NCBI GenBank assembly: GCA_021295675.1
Contig: JAGWBY010000002.1
Location: forward strand, 42,087 to 106,086
Reading direction: 5' to 3'
Source: Candidatus Latescibacterota bacterium
GTDB taxonomy: Bacteria; Latescibacterota; UBA2968; UBA8231
DNA: 64,000 bases
Positions 42,442 through 49,812 of this stretch are shown here, one piece after another. The notes below the pieces were generated by a model. That model had not been told where the DNA came from. It was given only the letters and a program-made list of their open reading frames with translations, and ran no database searches. The translations under genes and the position numbers were made by a program. Numbering within the stretch: position 1 is the stretch's first letter; each line of letters opens with the position of its first letter.

Positions 42442-43293
42442 ATGCCTGAGATCGCCTATGTCAACGGCCGCTTCTGTCCACTGGCCGAAGCCGTGGTGTC
42501 GGTTGAGGACCGGGGCTATCAGTTCGCCGATGGAGTATATGAGGTCGTTGGGACCTATGGCGGATGTCCTTATGCTTTAGAGCCGCACTTGGTGCGCCTC
42601 CAGGGCAATATAGAAGCACTGCACTTGCCGTTGGATATCCGCGAGTATGGCCTTAAGGCTAAGCTGATGGAGGGTATTGAGCGGAGCGGTTTTGGCGATA
42701 TCTTGGTCTATATCCAAGTCACGCGTGGGATCGCCCCGAGGCATCACGAGTTTCCCGCTGTCCCGGTTACTCCCACTGTCGTAATGACGTTTAAGGAATT
42801 GCGTCGCCTGCCACGGGATCTCTATGACCGAGGCGTCGAAGTCATTAGCACCGAAGACTTGCGCTGGAAGCGCTGCGATATCAAGACCATTGCCTTATTG
42901 CCCAATATCTTGGCCAAACAGTTGGCGACGCAAGCGGGGGTCTTTGAGGCACTGCTGGTCGATGCGGAAGGACGGGTCACCGAAGGGGCTTCGACTAGTG
43001 CCTTCTGCGTACAGGCAGGGCGATTGTGCACCGCGCCTATTGGTCCTCACATTCTGCCGAGCATCACCAGAGGGATTTTGCTCGATTTGGCCCGCAAGCT
43101 CGGCATACCCATCGACGAAGAGTTTTGCACGCTGGATCAATTTAAGGAAGCCGATGAGGTCTTCATTGCCGGTACTACGCTTGAGGCGATGCCAGTGGTA
43201 AGAATCGATGATGCCATTATCGGAGATGGTACGCCGGGGACGATAACGCAGCAGATCCGCGCCGCGTTTATGGAGTCCCTGGATTTGACCTGA
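42442..43293 (+). CDS. dat: D-amino-acid aminotransferase
   Basis: 283 residues, class IV fold. VEDRGYQFADGVYEVV at the N-terminus, VTRGIAPRHHEFP with the Arg/His carboxylate-trap set typical of D-alanine aminotransferase, catalytic PLP lysine in RCDIKTIALLPN, and glutamate in VTEGASTSAF. It interconverts D-alanine and D-glutamate, feeding peptidoglycan, or degrades D-amino acids. The gene is last in the operon, followed by a hairpin terminator at 43313-43354. Confidence 0.92.
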   Translation: MPEIAYVNGRFCPLAEAVVSVEDRGYQFADGVYEVVGTYGGCPYALEPHLVRLQGNIEALHLPLDIREYGLKAKLMEGIERSGFGDILVYIQVTRGIAPRHHEFPAVPVTPTVVMTFKELRRLPRDLYDRGVEVISTEDLRWKRCDIKTIALLPNILAKQLATQAGVFEALLVDAEGRVTEGASTSAFCVQAGRLCTAPIGPHILPSITRGILLDLARKLGIPIDEEFCTLDQFKEADEVFIAGTTLEAMPVVRIDDAIIGDGTPGTITQQIRAAFMESLDLT

Positions 43294-43312
43294 GTTGCAA
43301 GGATAAGAGTAC

Positions 43313-43354
43313 AAAAAAAGGGGGAGAACGCTTCGGCTGGCGTCTCCCCCTTTT
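43313..43354. terminator. Bidirectional hairpin terminator between dat and the aldehyde dehydrogenase
   Basis: AAAAGGGGGAGA-(A)CGC, short loop with TTCGGC, then GCG-(T)TCTCCCCCTTTT: a long GC-rich stem flanked by an A-run on the left and a T-run on the right, so it serves both convergent genes. Confidence 0.85.
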
Positions 43355-43373
43355 GCGTTGTCGTCAGCGATGT

Positions 43374-44761
43374 TTAATGGATGACGATCATTTTAGTTTC
43401 GGTCATTTCCTCGACCGCGTATCGGGGCCCCTCCTTACCCATACCGCTTTCCTTGAGGCCGCCATAGGGCATCAGATCAGCGCGCCACTGAGTGCCCCAG
43501 TTGATGTGGATATTACCCGATTCCACCTGCTGGGCAAACTGGAGTGCCCAGTTGAGGTTCTCGGTGAAGATCGCCGCGCTGAGACCATAGTTGGTGTCGT
43601 TGGCCATGGCGATGGCTTGGTCGATATCGTCGATCCGGCTGATGCCGAGCGCTGGACCAAATATCTCATCGCAAGAGACCTTCATCTCCGGTGCTACATC
43701 GGCTAGGATGGTCGGGGCGTGCATCGTGCCCTCGCGGGTGCCACCGGTGACGACACTGGCTCCAGCTCCAACGGCTTCTTGGACCCAAGCCTCGACGCGC
43801 TCGGCGTCTTGGACGCGGATCATCGGCCCCATCTTGACGTCGTCGTCGAGGGGGTTGCCGATTGTCAGGGCTTCGACTGCGGGTTTTAGAGCGTCGATAA
43901 AATCTCCGTACACTGAGTCGAAATGCAGACTTGGCCAGCGTTGGCAAAGCCGGTATTGGCGGTGGCGGCGGCGACCTTTTCGAGATCGGCGTCCGGCATG
44001 ACAATCAGCGGAGAATTGGAACCTAGCTCCATCGTCACTTTCTTCAGGCCAGCGACCTGACAGATATGTTCGCCGACATCGCGGCTGCCCGTGAAGCTGA
44101 TTTTGCGGACCTTGGGATTGGAACTGATCGCATCGCCTATGACGCCGCCCGAACCCGTGACACATTGAATGGCTTCTTCCGGCAGGCCCGCGTCGACAAA
44201 AATCTCGGTCAGCTTGAGGGCTGAAAGCGGGGTGTCGCTAGCGGGTTTGATGATGATCGCATTGCCGGCCGCAAGGGCCGGACCCACTTTGTGGCAGACG
44301 AGGTTGAGCGGAAAGTTGAAGGGCGTAATGGCGGCGACCACGCCACAGGGGACCCGCAGCGTGAAGCCGAATTTGCCCGCCCCGTTAGAGGCTCCGCTCA
44401 GGTCGAGCGTTTCGCCAGTTAGACGCTTGGCTTCCTCGGCAGACAGGACGATGGTCTCTTGGGCACGGGACGCCTCGCCCATGCCCTCGGCGAGGACCTT
44501 GCCCTCTTCGAGAGTAATCGTGCGGCCTAGGTCGTCGAGCCGCTCTAGCATGAGATCAGCCGCGCGATGGATGATCTCGTAGCGCTCATGGGCGCTCATT
44601 GCGGCCATAGCCTTGGCACCGCGCTCGGCCGAGTCAATGGCGCGGTTGATGTCTGCGGCGTCGCCCCTGGGGACGGTGTCGACGACTGAGCCATCGTAGG
44701 GGTTGACGACGTCCATGGTTTCGGCTTTGTCAACCCATTCTCCGGCGATGTACATCTTCAT
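43374..44761 (-). pseudogene. Aldehyde dehydrogenase (ALDH superfamily), frameshifted at the active-site region
   Basis: From ATG 44761 the frame gives a normal ALDH N-terminus: VVNPYDGSVVD, TPFNFPLNLVCHKVGPALAAGN, FTGSRDVGEHIC (NAD loop), MELGSNSPLIV with general-base Glu, and NAGQVCISTQ with catalytic Cys. It then stops at 43886 after an out-of-frame run. The rest (VYGDFIDALKPAVEAL, DEIFGPALGISR, GNIHINWG, PYGGLKESGMGKEG) lies in another frame to 43374. The break is at 43911-43920 (GACTCAG on the minus strand); relative to the family about 22 bases (a RVYVH-type stretch) are missing, consistent with deletion between two short repeats. The symporter upstream suggests uptake and oxidation of a small organic solute. 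A single intact enzyme cannot be made from this DNA as read. Confidence 0.85.
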
Positions 44762-44839
44762 GGTCAAATTCCTTTTTAAGGTGGTGGTAAGTAGTCAACA
44801 AGTTAAGTGCGCGCTTTTACCTGTCAAGCGAGCTTAAGG

Positions 44840-46282
44840 TTAAATACCCAAGCGATTTTTATAGTCCAGGGGGTGTCCCTCGGCATCGAGCAAGGGCTGC
44901 GGTGGAGCCTTTTTTTGAGTTAGCAAGCTGACGATTACCAAGGCGAGGGCGGAAAAGGGCACGGCCAAAAGGTCGGCTGGCAAATCCATAGGGAGCATCC
45001 TCAGCACCTGCCAGGTGCACAGGCCGACCCCTATGGAAGCTAAAGCCCCAGGCCCGTTGCTCTTGGGCCACCACAAGCCGGCGGTTAGTGGGACGAAGAG
45101 CGAGGCGAGGAGCACGGACCAAGAGTCGACCATCAGGTCATACACCGAAGCGGTCCGGAGGGCCAACAGTAGAGATACTACGCCCAAGAGGAGGACAGAC
45201 CAGCGCGTCACGCGCAGCGACGACCGCTCTTCGGTGTCGGGTTTGAAGTAGCGCAGGAGATCCCAGCCAATGACGCTCGCCGGAGCGAGGAGGGCACTGT
45301 CGGCGCTGGATAGGAGGGCCGAGACGAGGGCTCCCATAAAGAGGACCAAGGCTATATCTGGAAGGTATTTTAGGGCGAGGGACATCATAACTAGGTCGGG
45401 ATCGGCCAAATCCGGGAGGATGACTGCACCCGCCATGCCGAGAAAAACGGGCAAAAGCCCGACCGTTATATAAAGCAGCCCAGCGAGATAAGCGCTGCGG
45501 TAAGCCACCTTTTCGTTGCGACTAGACAGACTGCGCTGAATTAGGTCTTGGCCCGCTAGGTTGCCGAGACCGATGACCAGCCAGTCGCGCGCGTAGGCCA
45601 ACCAACTGGCCGCGTCGCCGCGAGGATAGAAATCGAAGCGGGAGGCCGGGATTTGGGCGACGAGGGCCTTCCAGCCGCCCATGTCGCCGAGGAGGATCGG
45701 CGTCAGAATAAACAGCCCGAGCACGAGGACAGTCACTTGGATAAAGTCGGTTAGCGTGACGGCCCACATGCCGCCGGCCCAAGTGTAGACCAGCACGATG
45801 ACTGCGGCTGCACAGATGCCGACGGTGGGATCGATGCCGGTTAGGGTCTGCAGAATCCGCCCAAAGGCCAACAAGAGCGAGCCGGTCCAGCCGACATAGG
45901 CGGGAATGGTGCAAAGGCTGGCTAGCAGGCCCGCCCGAGGGCCGAAGCGGCTGGTGAAAAAAGATGCGATCGTCATCAAGCCCATGCGCCGCATTAGCCG
46001 GACGTAAAAGAAGCCAGCGATGAACAGGCACAAAGCCGCGCCAAAAGGGTCGGCAATGACTGCGAGGATGCCGCCCTTGTATGCAGCACTTGCCGCGCCA
46101 ATGCAGATTCCACCGCCAAACCACGTCGCCGCGAGCGTTGCAGTGCAGAGCACCAGGGGCAGGCGTTGGCCGGCGACGATGAAGTCGGTCGAGTTGCGGA
46201 CGCGGCGACCAGCGTATAGACCAACACCGAGCATCACCGCGAGATAGACACCCAAACCGATCAAGACCAATGGATTGGCCAT
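44840..46282 (-). CDS. Sodium:solute symporter (SSS family)
   Basis: 480 residues, about thirteen membrane segments. SSS features: FIVAGQRLPL, GICIGAASAAYKGG, YTWAGGMWAVTLTDFIQ and the sodium-site SALLSSADSALLAP. The C-terminal soluble tail is short. It imports a solute with sodium; the substrate is open (proline, pantothenate, sugars and organic acids all occur in the family). AAAGGA precedes the ATG. The aldehyde dehydrogenase gene follows after 78 bases. Confidence 0.92.
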   Translation of the reverse strand: MANPLVLIGLGVYLAVMLGVGLYAGRRVRNSTDFIVAGQRLPLVLCTATLAATWFGGGICIGAASAAYKGGILAVIADPFGAALCLFIAGFFYVRLMRRMGLMTIASFFTSRFGPRAGLLASLCTIPAYVGWTGSLLLAFGRILQTLTGIDPTVGICAAAVIVLVYTWAGGMWAVTLTDFIQVTVLVLGLFILTPILLGDMGGWKALVAQIPASRFDFYPRGDAASWLAYARDWLVIGLGNLAGQDLIQRSLSSRNEKVAYRSAYLAGLLYITVGLLPVFLGMAGAVILPDLADPDLVMMSLALKYLPDIALVLFMGALVSALLSSADSALLAPASVIGWDLLRYFKPDTEERSSLRVTRWSVLLLGVVSLLLALRTASVYDLMVDSWSVLLASLFVPLTAGLWWPKSNGPGALASIGVGLCTWQVLRMLPMDLPADLLAVPFSALALVIVSLLTQKKAPPQPLLDAEGHPLDYKNRLGI

Positions 46283-46416
46283 GGCGAAATCCTTTGCGAA
46301 GATTTGTTATAATAACTAAAGGAGTGAAAATGGCCAATGACGCCAGCCAAGTGGCGAATCTGGCCTTTCATCTGTAACAAAATGTACTGTAATAAGTTAT
46401 GGGTGTGCTAGCACTT

Positions 46417-46433
46417 TTGGCATGGTCCTTGCA
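46417..46433 (+). promoter_or_regulatory. Sigma-54 type promoter upstream of pspA
   Basis: TTGGCATGGTCCTTGCA matches the sigma-54 -24/-12 consensus (TTGGCAYG-N4-TTGCW), with GG and GC at correct spacing. It would start transcription near 46445, 38 bases before the pspA ATG. The last gene of the operon encodes a sigma-54 activator, which strengthens this call. Confidence 0.8.
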
Positions 46434-46482
46434 AGTTAGGAATAACGTATAATAAGCTTCACTCAATCAAGGAAGGTGTGCG

Positions 46483-47157
46483 ATGGCTAAGGGAGCTTTT
46501 TCGAGGATAAGCGATATCCTCAAGTCCAATATCAACGAGATGCTCGACCGGGCCGAAGAGCCGGACAAGATGATCCGCCAGATGGTGCGGGACATGGAAG
46601 AGGCGGTCGGCAAGGCCACGGCCTCGGTAGGGACCGCTGTGGCCAACCACAAGCGGCTCGAGCGCCAGTTCAACGACAAGCAAAGCCAAGTCGCCGAGTG
46701 GCAGCGCAAGGCCGAGCGGGCGGTGGAAGCGGGCGAGGATGAGCTGGCGCGACGTGCGCTGGAGCGCAAGGCGGTGTTTGCCAAAGCGGCTGAGGATCTG
46801 GCTCCGGCCGTGGAGGAGAGTCGGCAGACAGCCGAGCAGTTGCGCGAGCAGCTACGCGAGCTAAAGACCAAGCTCGAAGAAGCGCGGACCCGCCAGGGCA
46901 CATTGATCGCTCGTCACCAAGCTGCCCAGGCCCGCAAGCGTCTGGCCCAGAGCATTTCCGGGTTGGGTGAGGATGCCTTTTCCAGCTTTGAGCGCTTTGA
47001 GCAGAAAGTCGAAGAGAGCGAGGCAGAGGCGACCGCGCACACGGAGATTTCGGGCGAGATGGAAAACATTGAAAAAGAGATCCGTCAAATCGAAGTCGAT
47101 CACAGCGTTGACGACGAATTGAAAGCCCTAAAGGACAAGATGAATAAAGACAAGTAA
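46483..47157 (+). CDS. pspA: Phage-shock protein A / IM30 family
   Basis: 224 residues, typical length. Almost entirely coiled coil, with the amphipathic N-terminal helix FSRISDILKSNINEMLDRAEEP that binds stressed membranes, then MIRQMVRDMEEAVGKATASVG and long Glu/Lys/Arg heptads. PspA stabilises the inner membrane and in enterobacteria also restrains the PspF activator. It is first in a six-gene plus-strand run behind a sigma-54 promoter. AAGGTGTGCG precedes the ATG. Confidence 0.95.
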   Translation: MAKGAFSRISDILKSNINEMLDRAEEPDKMIRQMVRDMEEAVGKATASVGTAVANHKRLERQFNDKQSQVAEWQRKAERAVEAGEDELARRALERKAVFAKAAEDLAPAVEESRQTAEQLREQLRELKTKLEEARTRQGTLIARHQAAQARKRLAQSISGLGEDAFSSFERFEQKVEESEAEATAHTEISGEMENIEKEIRQIEVDHSVDDELKALKDKMNKDK

Positions 47158-47204
47158 TCCTTTGTTCCACAGCATGTTGTGCAACTGCTGGATTCGAGGA
47201 ACTA

Positions 47205-47942
47205 ATGGCTGTGACGATGAAATCGCCCGACGCGGCAAAAAGCGAGGTACGAAGTGCTATGGAAGGGGGATTCAAGCGCCTAGGCGCTCTTTTTCTTAAG
47301 GTAATGGCCGTGCCGATGGTGCCGATAGGGCTGGGGTTTATGCTCTACGGCCTTTTTCAAATTCTCCATGCCGATGGTGCCGATTCTCATTTCGAGTTTT
47401 TTGCCATTGGCGTCACGCAGACCATTTTCGGTAGCTTGCTCTGGATATTGGCCAAAAAACTCGATGCAGCCGCGCATTTGGTGCGCTACCGCCGTCAACA
47501 AAATCGCGTAGTGCGTCTGGCCCAGAAGAGGAATGGCCGCCTGACGGTGACCGAAGCGGCGGCCGATACCGGGCTGACCGTCGAGGAGGCCTCGGAGATT
47601 CTCAAGCGCTTGGCCGATGGGGGGTTCGTCGAGGTCGAAATAACCGATTCGGGCCTGATCGTCTATCGAGAAACACTGGAGCCGGGGCGTCGAAAGCGCT
47701 TGATACAAATAGGCTATAGCTCAGACAGGGAGGGAGTAAATGAGTGGGTTTTTGCAGGTCGCCATTGGCATCGGCTTCATCATCTTATGCGGCGGATTGG
47801 TCAATTGGGGCAATATGTATTTTTCAGGCCGCAAGCGACGGGACAAAAAATCCGAACAGGAAGAAGATCGGATCGTCAAGCGTCTAGAACGAGTAGAGCA
47901 GCGGCTGACCGAGGTGCAGGACGTGATGATTGCCCTCAGTGA
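47205..47942 (+). CDS. Membrane-anchored winged-helix protein of the psp cluster
   Basis: 245 residues as read. Two N-terminal hydrophobic segments (VMAVPMVPIGLGFMLYGLFQIL and FAIGVTQTIFGSLLWILA) are followed by a winged-helix-like domain at ~98-155 (RLTVTEAAADTGLTVEEASEILKRLADGG, then a beta-wing FVEVEITDSGLIVY). The last ~65 residues overlap the next gene in another frame and are arginine-rich and low in pattern, so the true end is probably near residue 178, about 47737, where TAA stands one frame away. A one-base indel is suspected. I know no named family for it; it may sense membrane state and bind DNA or a partner. Confidence 0.65.
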   Translation: MAVTMKSPDAAKSEVRSAMEGGFKRLGALFLKVMAVPMVPIGLGFMLYGLFQILHADGADSHFEFFAIGVTQTIFGSLLWILAKKLDAAAHLVRYRRQQNRVVRLAQKRNGRLTVTEAAADTGLTVEEASEILKRLADGGFVEVEITDSGLIVYRETLEPGRRKRLIQIGYSSDREGVNEWVFAGRHWHRLHHLMRRIGQLGQYVFFRPQATGQKIRTGRRSDRQASRTSRAAADRGAGRDDCPQ

Positions 47943-48015
47943 GAAAATCGACTACATGGATGGGGTAGGGACTAAACCTTGGAATGCGAAAAAGGCAGAT
48001 GGGGAGAAGAGTTGA
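47740..48015 (+). CDS. Small membrane/coiled-coil protein, PspB-like analogue 1
   Basis: 91 residues: one membrane segment (VAIGIGFIILCGGLVNWG), a basic stretch (GRKRRDKKSEQEED), then a coiled coil VKRLERVEQRLTEVQDVMIALSEKID. The layout (short N-terminal anchor plus C-terminal helical coil) matches PspB, which links PspA and PspC in enterobacteria, but the sequence is not clearly homologous. The ATG is preceded by AGGGAGG. The following gene carries the same coil. Confidence 0.7.
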   Translation: MSGFLQVAIGIGFIILCGGLVNWGNMYFSGRKRRDKKSEQEEDRIVKRLERVEQRLTEVQDVMIALSEKIDYMDGVGTKPWNAKKADGEKS

Positions 48016-48058
48016 TTGAAAAAGTTGATTCCATCGAAGAGAGGGAAAGGAACTAATC

Positions 48059-48427
48059 ATGGCCAAGAATAAGGGGATCGTCTTCGGATTCCTCGCTGGT
48101 ATCGCGTTGTGTGTGCTTTTTTTCTCTACTTTTCCCAGCCACCCCGGCTCCTACGGTCTGATTGGGCCCGTCATTCTGGTGCCGCTCTTGTTGGCCGCTG
48201 TGGCGATTTTCGGCATCGCCAAAGTTGCCGAATACCTCAAGCTCAAGGCGACTGTATCTGAGGACAAGGACATTGAGCCGGACGAGCTGCGGGAACGGCT
48301 GACCGGAGTAGAGCAGCGACTGACCGAGGTGCAAGACGTGATGATCGCTCTCAGCGAAAAGATCGACCACATGGAGGGGGCAGGATCTAAGTCTTGGGAG
48401 CGCCAAGAACCGCGAGAGCAAGACTAG
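48059..48427 (+). CDS. Small membrane/coiled-coil protein, PspB-like analogue 2
   Basis: 122 residues. Two hydrophobic segments (IVFGFLAGIALCVLFF and GPVILVPLLLAAVAIFGIA), an acidic linker, then the same coil as the gene before it: EQRLTEVQDVMIALSEKID is identical in both, while the membrane parts differ. This indicates duplication of the cytoplasmic coil with replacement of the membrane anchor. GTG of the next gene lies two bases after the stop. Confidence 0.7.
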   Translation: MAKNKGIVFGFLAGIALCVLFFSTFPSHPGSYGLIGPVILVPLLLAAVAIFGIAKVAEYLKLKATVSEDKDIEPDELRERLTGVEQRLTEVQDVMIALSEKIDHMEGAGSKSWERQEPREQD

Positions 48428-48429
48428 CC

Positions 48430-49785
48430 GTGAATTGGTTCGACCGCGCTGTAGAGGCTTGTGAAGGTGCGCGTTGGGCCGAGGCTCTGGAGTGGTGCGA
48501 GCGCGGCCTAGCACAGGTACCCGACGACTTGGAGCTTCAGCATCGCAAAGGGCTTTGCCTCTTGGAGGTGGGAGACGAACAAGCGGCCATCGCCGCACTG
48601 GAAGCGACCGCGACGAGTGGGCATCTAGAAAGTCACTACCAACTAGGTTTGCTCGCAATGCGCCAAGGGCGGCGGAACGCCCGGTTCCGCGAGCAGTCGC
48701 TGGCGCACTTTGAGGCCATTGTGCGCGCAGCCGAGGAAGGGCGCGAATACCCGGCCCTCGACCGCGTCTTTTTCGCTCTTGGTAGCCAGTATAATGAAGA
48801 TCCGCAGCGGCGTGGAGAAGCCGTTCGCGCGTTCCGCCAGGGGTTGGCACTCAATCCGCTTTCCGCGGTGGGCCACAACAGTTTAGGACAGCTTTTGCTA
48901 CAAAGTGGCCAAGTGTTGGGGGCGATGGGGGAATTCAAGGTCGCCATCCAGCTCGATCCCAAGCTCAGTCAGCCGTATGCGAATTTGGCCCGTTTGTTTT
49001 TTCGTCACGTAAAACCTCCTGAATTGGAGCAAGAATACCAGCACATCTGCGAGGAATTTGGGCAAAGCGCTCCCCAAGTCCTTGCTCGTTTGTCGCTAGA
49101 AATGGTCGAGCTGGGCAAGGAACAGGTGTACGAGGGGTTTTACACGAAGGGACATCGCATCAAAAACCTGATGGGAATCATCGGCAGCCGCTTGCGAGGG
49201 CTGGGGCGCAAGGCCGAAGGGACGCAACAGGGGGAGTTGAACCGCTTAGGGGGCGAATACGAGGCCCTGTACGACGAATGGGTGGGGTTCTTGGAAGCGA
49301 TGAAAACGGATGAAATCCACCCGGCGGTGATTGATCTCGGGCGCTTGGTGCGCCGGGTGGTCGCTGGATTTGACCGGCAAACTTGGAAGGCCGCGATCCA
49401 GACGCGGATTCAAGAGGGCTTGCCGCGCGTAGAGGCCGATGAGCGAATGCTGCGCGAGGCCATTACTAACCTCTGCCTCAACGCTTTGGAAATTCTCGAA
49501 GGAAATAGCGGCGGTCGGGTGGTGCTGGGTGCTGGCTACGACGAGGAGCAGTTGCTGGTCTTTATTGAGGTCGAAGACGATGGACCGGGCATTGAGGAAG
49601 AGCATTTGGAGTTGATATTCGAGCCTGGATTTACCACTAGGGAGCGGGGCAACGGCTATGGCTTGAGTATTGCACGCCGCATTGCCCAGGCCCATCAGGG
49701 TGTGCTACGAGTCAAGAGTAGAAAGGGACACGGGACCGTTTTTCGGCTCGATCTGCCGCTCAATTTTTCGAGCGGCGGGACCTAG
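48430..49785 (+). CDS. Soluble TPR-containing sensor histidine kinase
   Basis: 451 residues from GTG 48430; the longer open frame overlaps the previous gene. Residues ~1-190 are tetratricopeptide repeats (AEALEWCERGLAQVPDDLEL, EAVRAFRQGLALNPLSAVGHN, EFKVAIQLDPKLSQPYANLAR). The kinase half has candidate phospho-acceptor His242 in GHRIKNLMG, the N-box NLCLNALEIL, G1 DDGPGIEEEH, and G2 GNGYGLSIARRIAQAHQG. No membrane segment is present, so input is likely by protein contact through the TPRs, perhaps with PspA or the PspB-like coils. It is followed by its likely response regulator 27 bases on. Confidence 0.85.
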   Translation: MNWFDRAVEACEGARWAEALEWCERGLAQVPDDLELQHRKGLCLLEVGDEQAAIAALEATATSGHLESHYQLGLLAMRQGRRNARFREQSLAHFEAIVRAAEEGREYPALDRVFFALGSQYNEDPQRRGEAVRAFRQGLALNPLSAVGHNSLGQLLLQSGQVLGAMGEFKVAIQLDPKLSQPYANLARLFFRHVKPPELEQEYQHICEEFGQSAPQVLARLSLEMVELGKEQVYEGFYTKGHRIKNLMGIIGSRLRGLGRKAEGTQQGELNRLGGEYEALYDEWVGFLEAMKTDEIHPAVIDLGRLVRRVVAGFDRQTWKAAIQTRIQEGLPRVEADERMLREAITNLCLNALEILEGNSGGRVVLGAGYDEEQLLVFIEVEDDGPGIEEEHLELIFEPGFTTRERGNGYGLSIARRIAQAHQGVLRVKSRKGHGTVFRLDLPLNFSSGGT

Positions 49786-49812
49786 CTTTTTAGTGATCGA
49801 ACGAGGACTGAC

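Noticed and set aside
46448..46453. TATAAT before pspA as a sigma-70 promoter
   Set aside because: No acceptable -35 box at 16-18 bases upstream; it lies just past the predicted sigma-54 start and is probably chance in AT-rich sequence.
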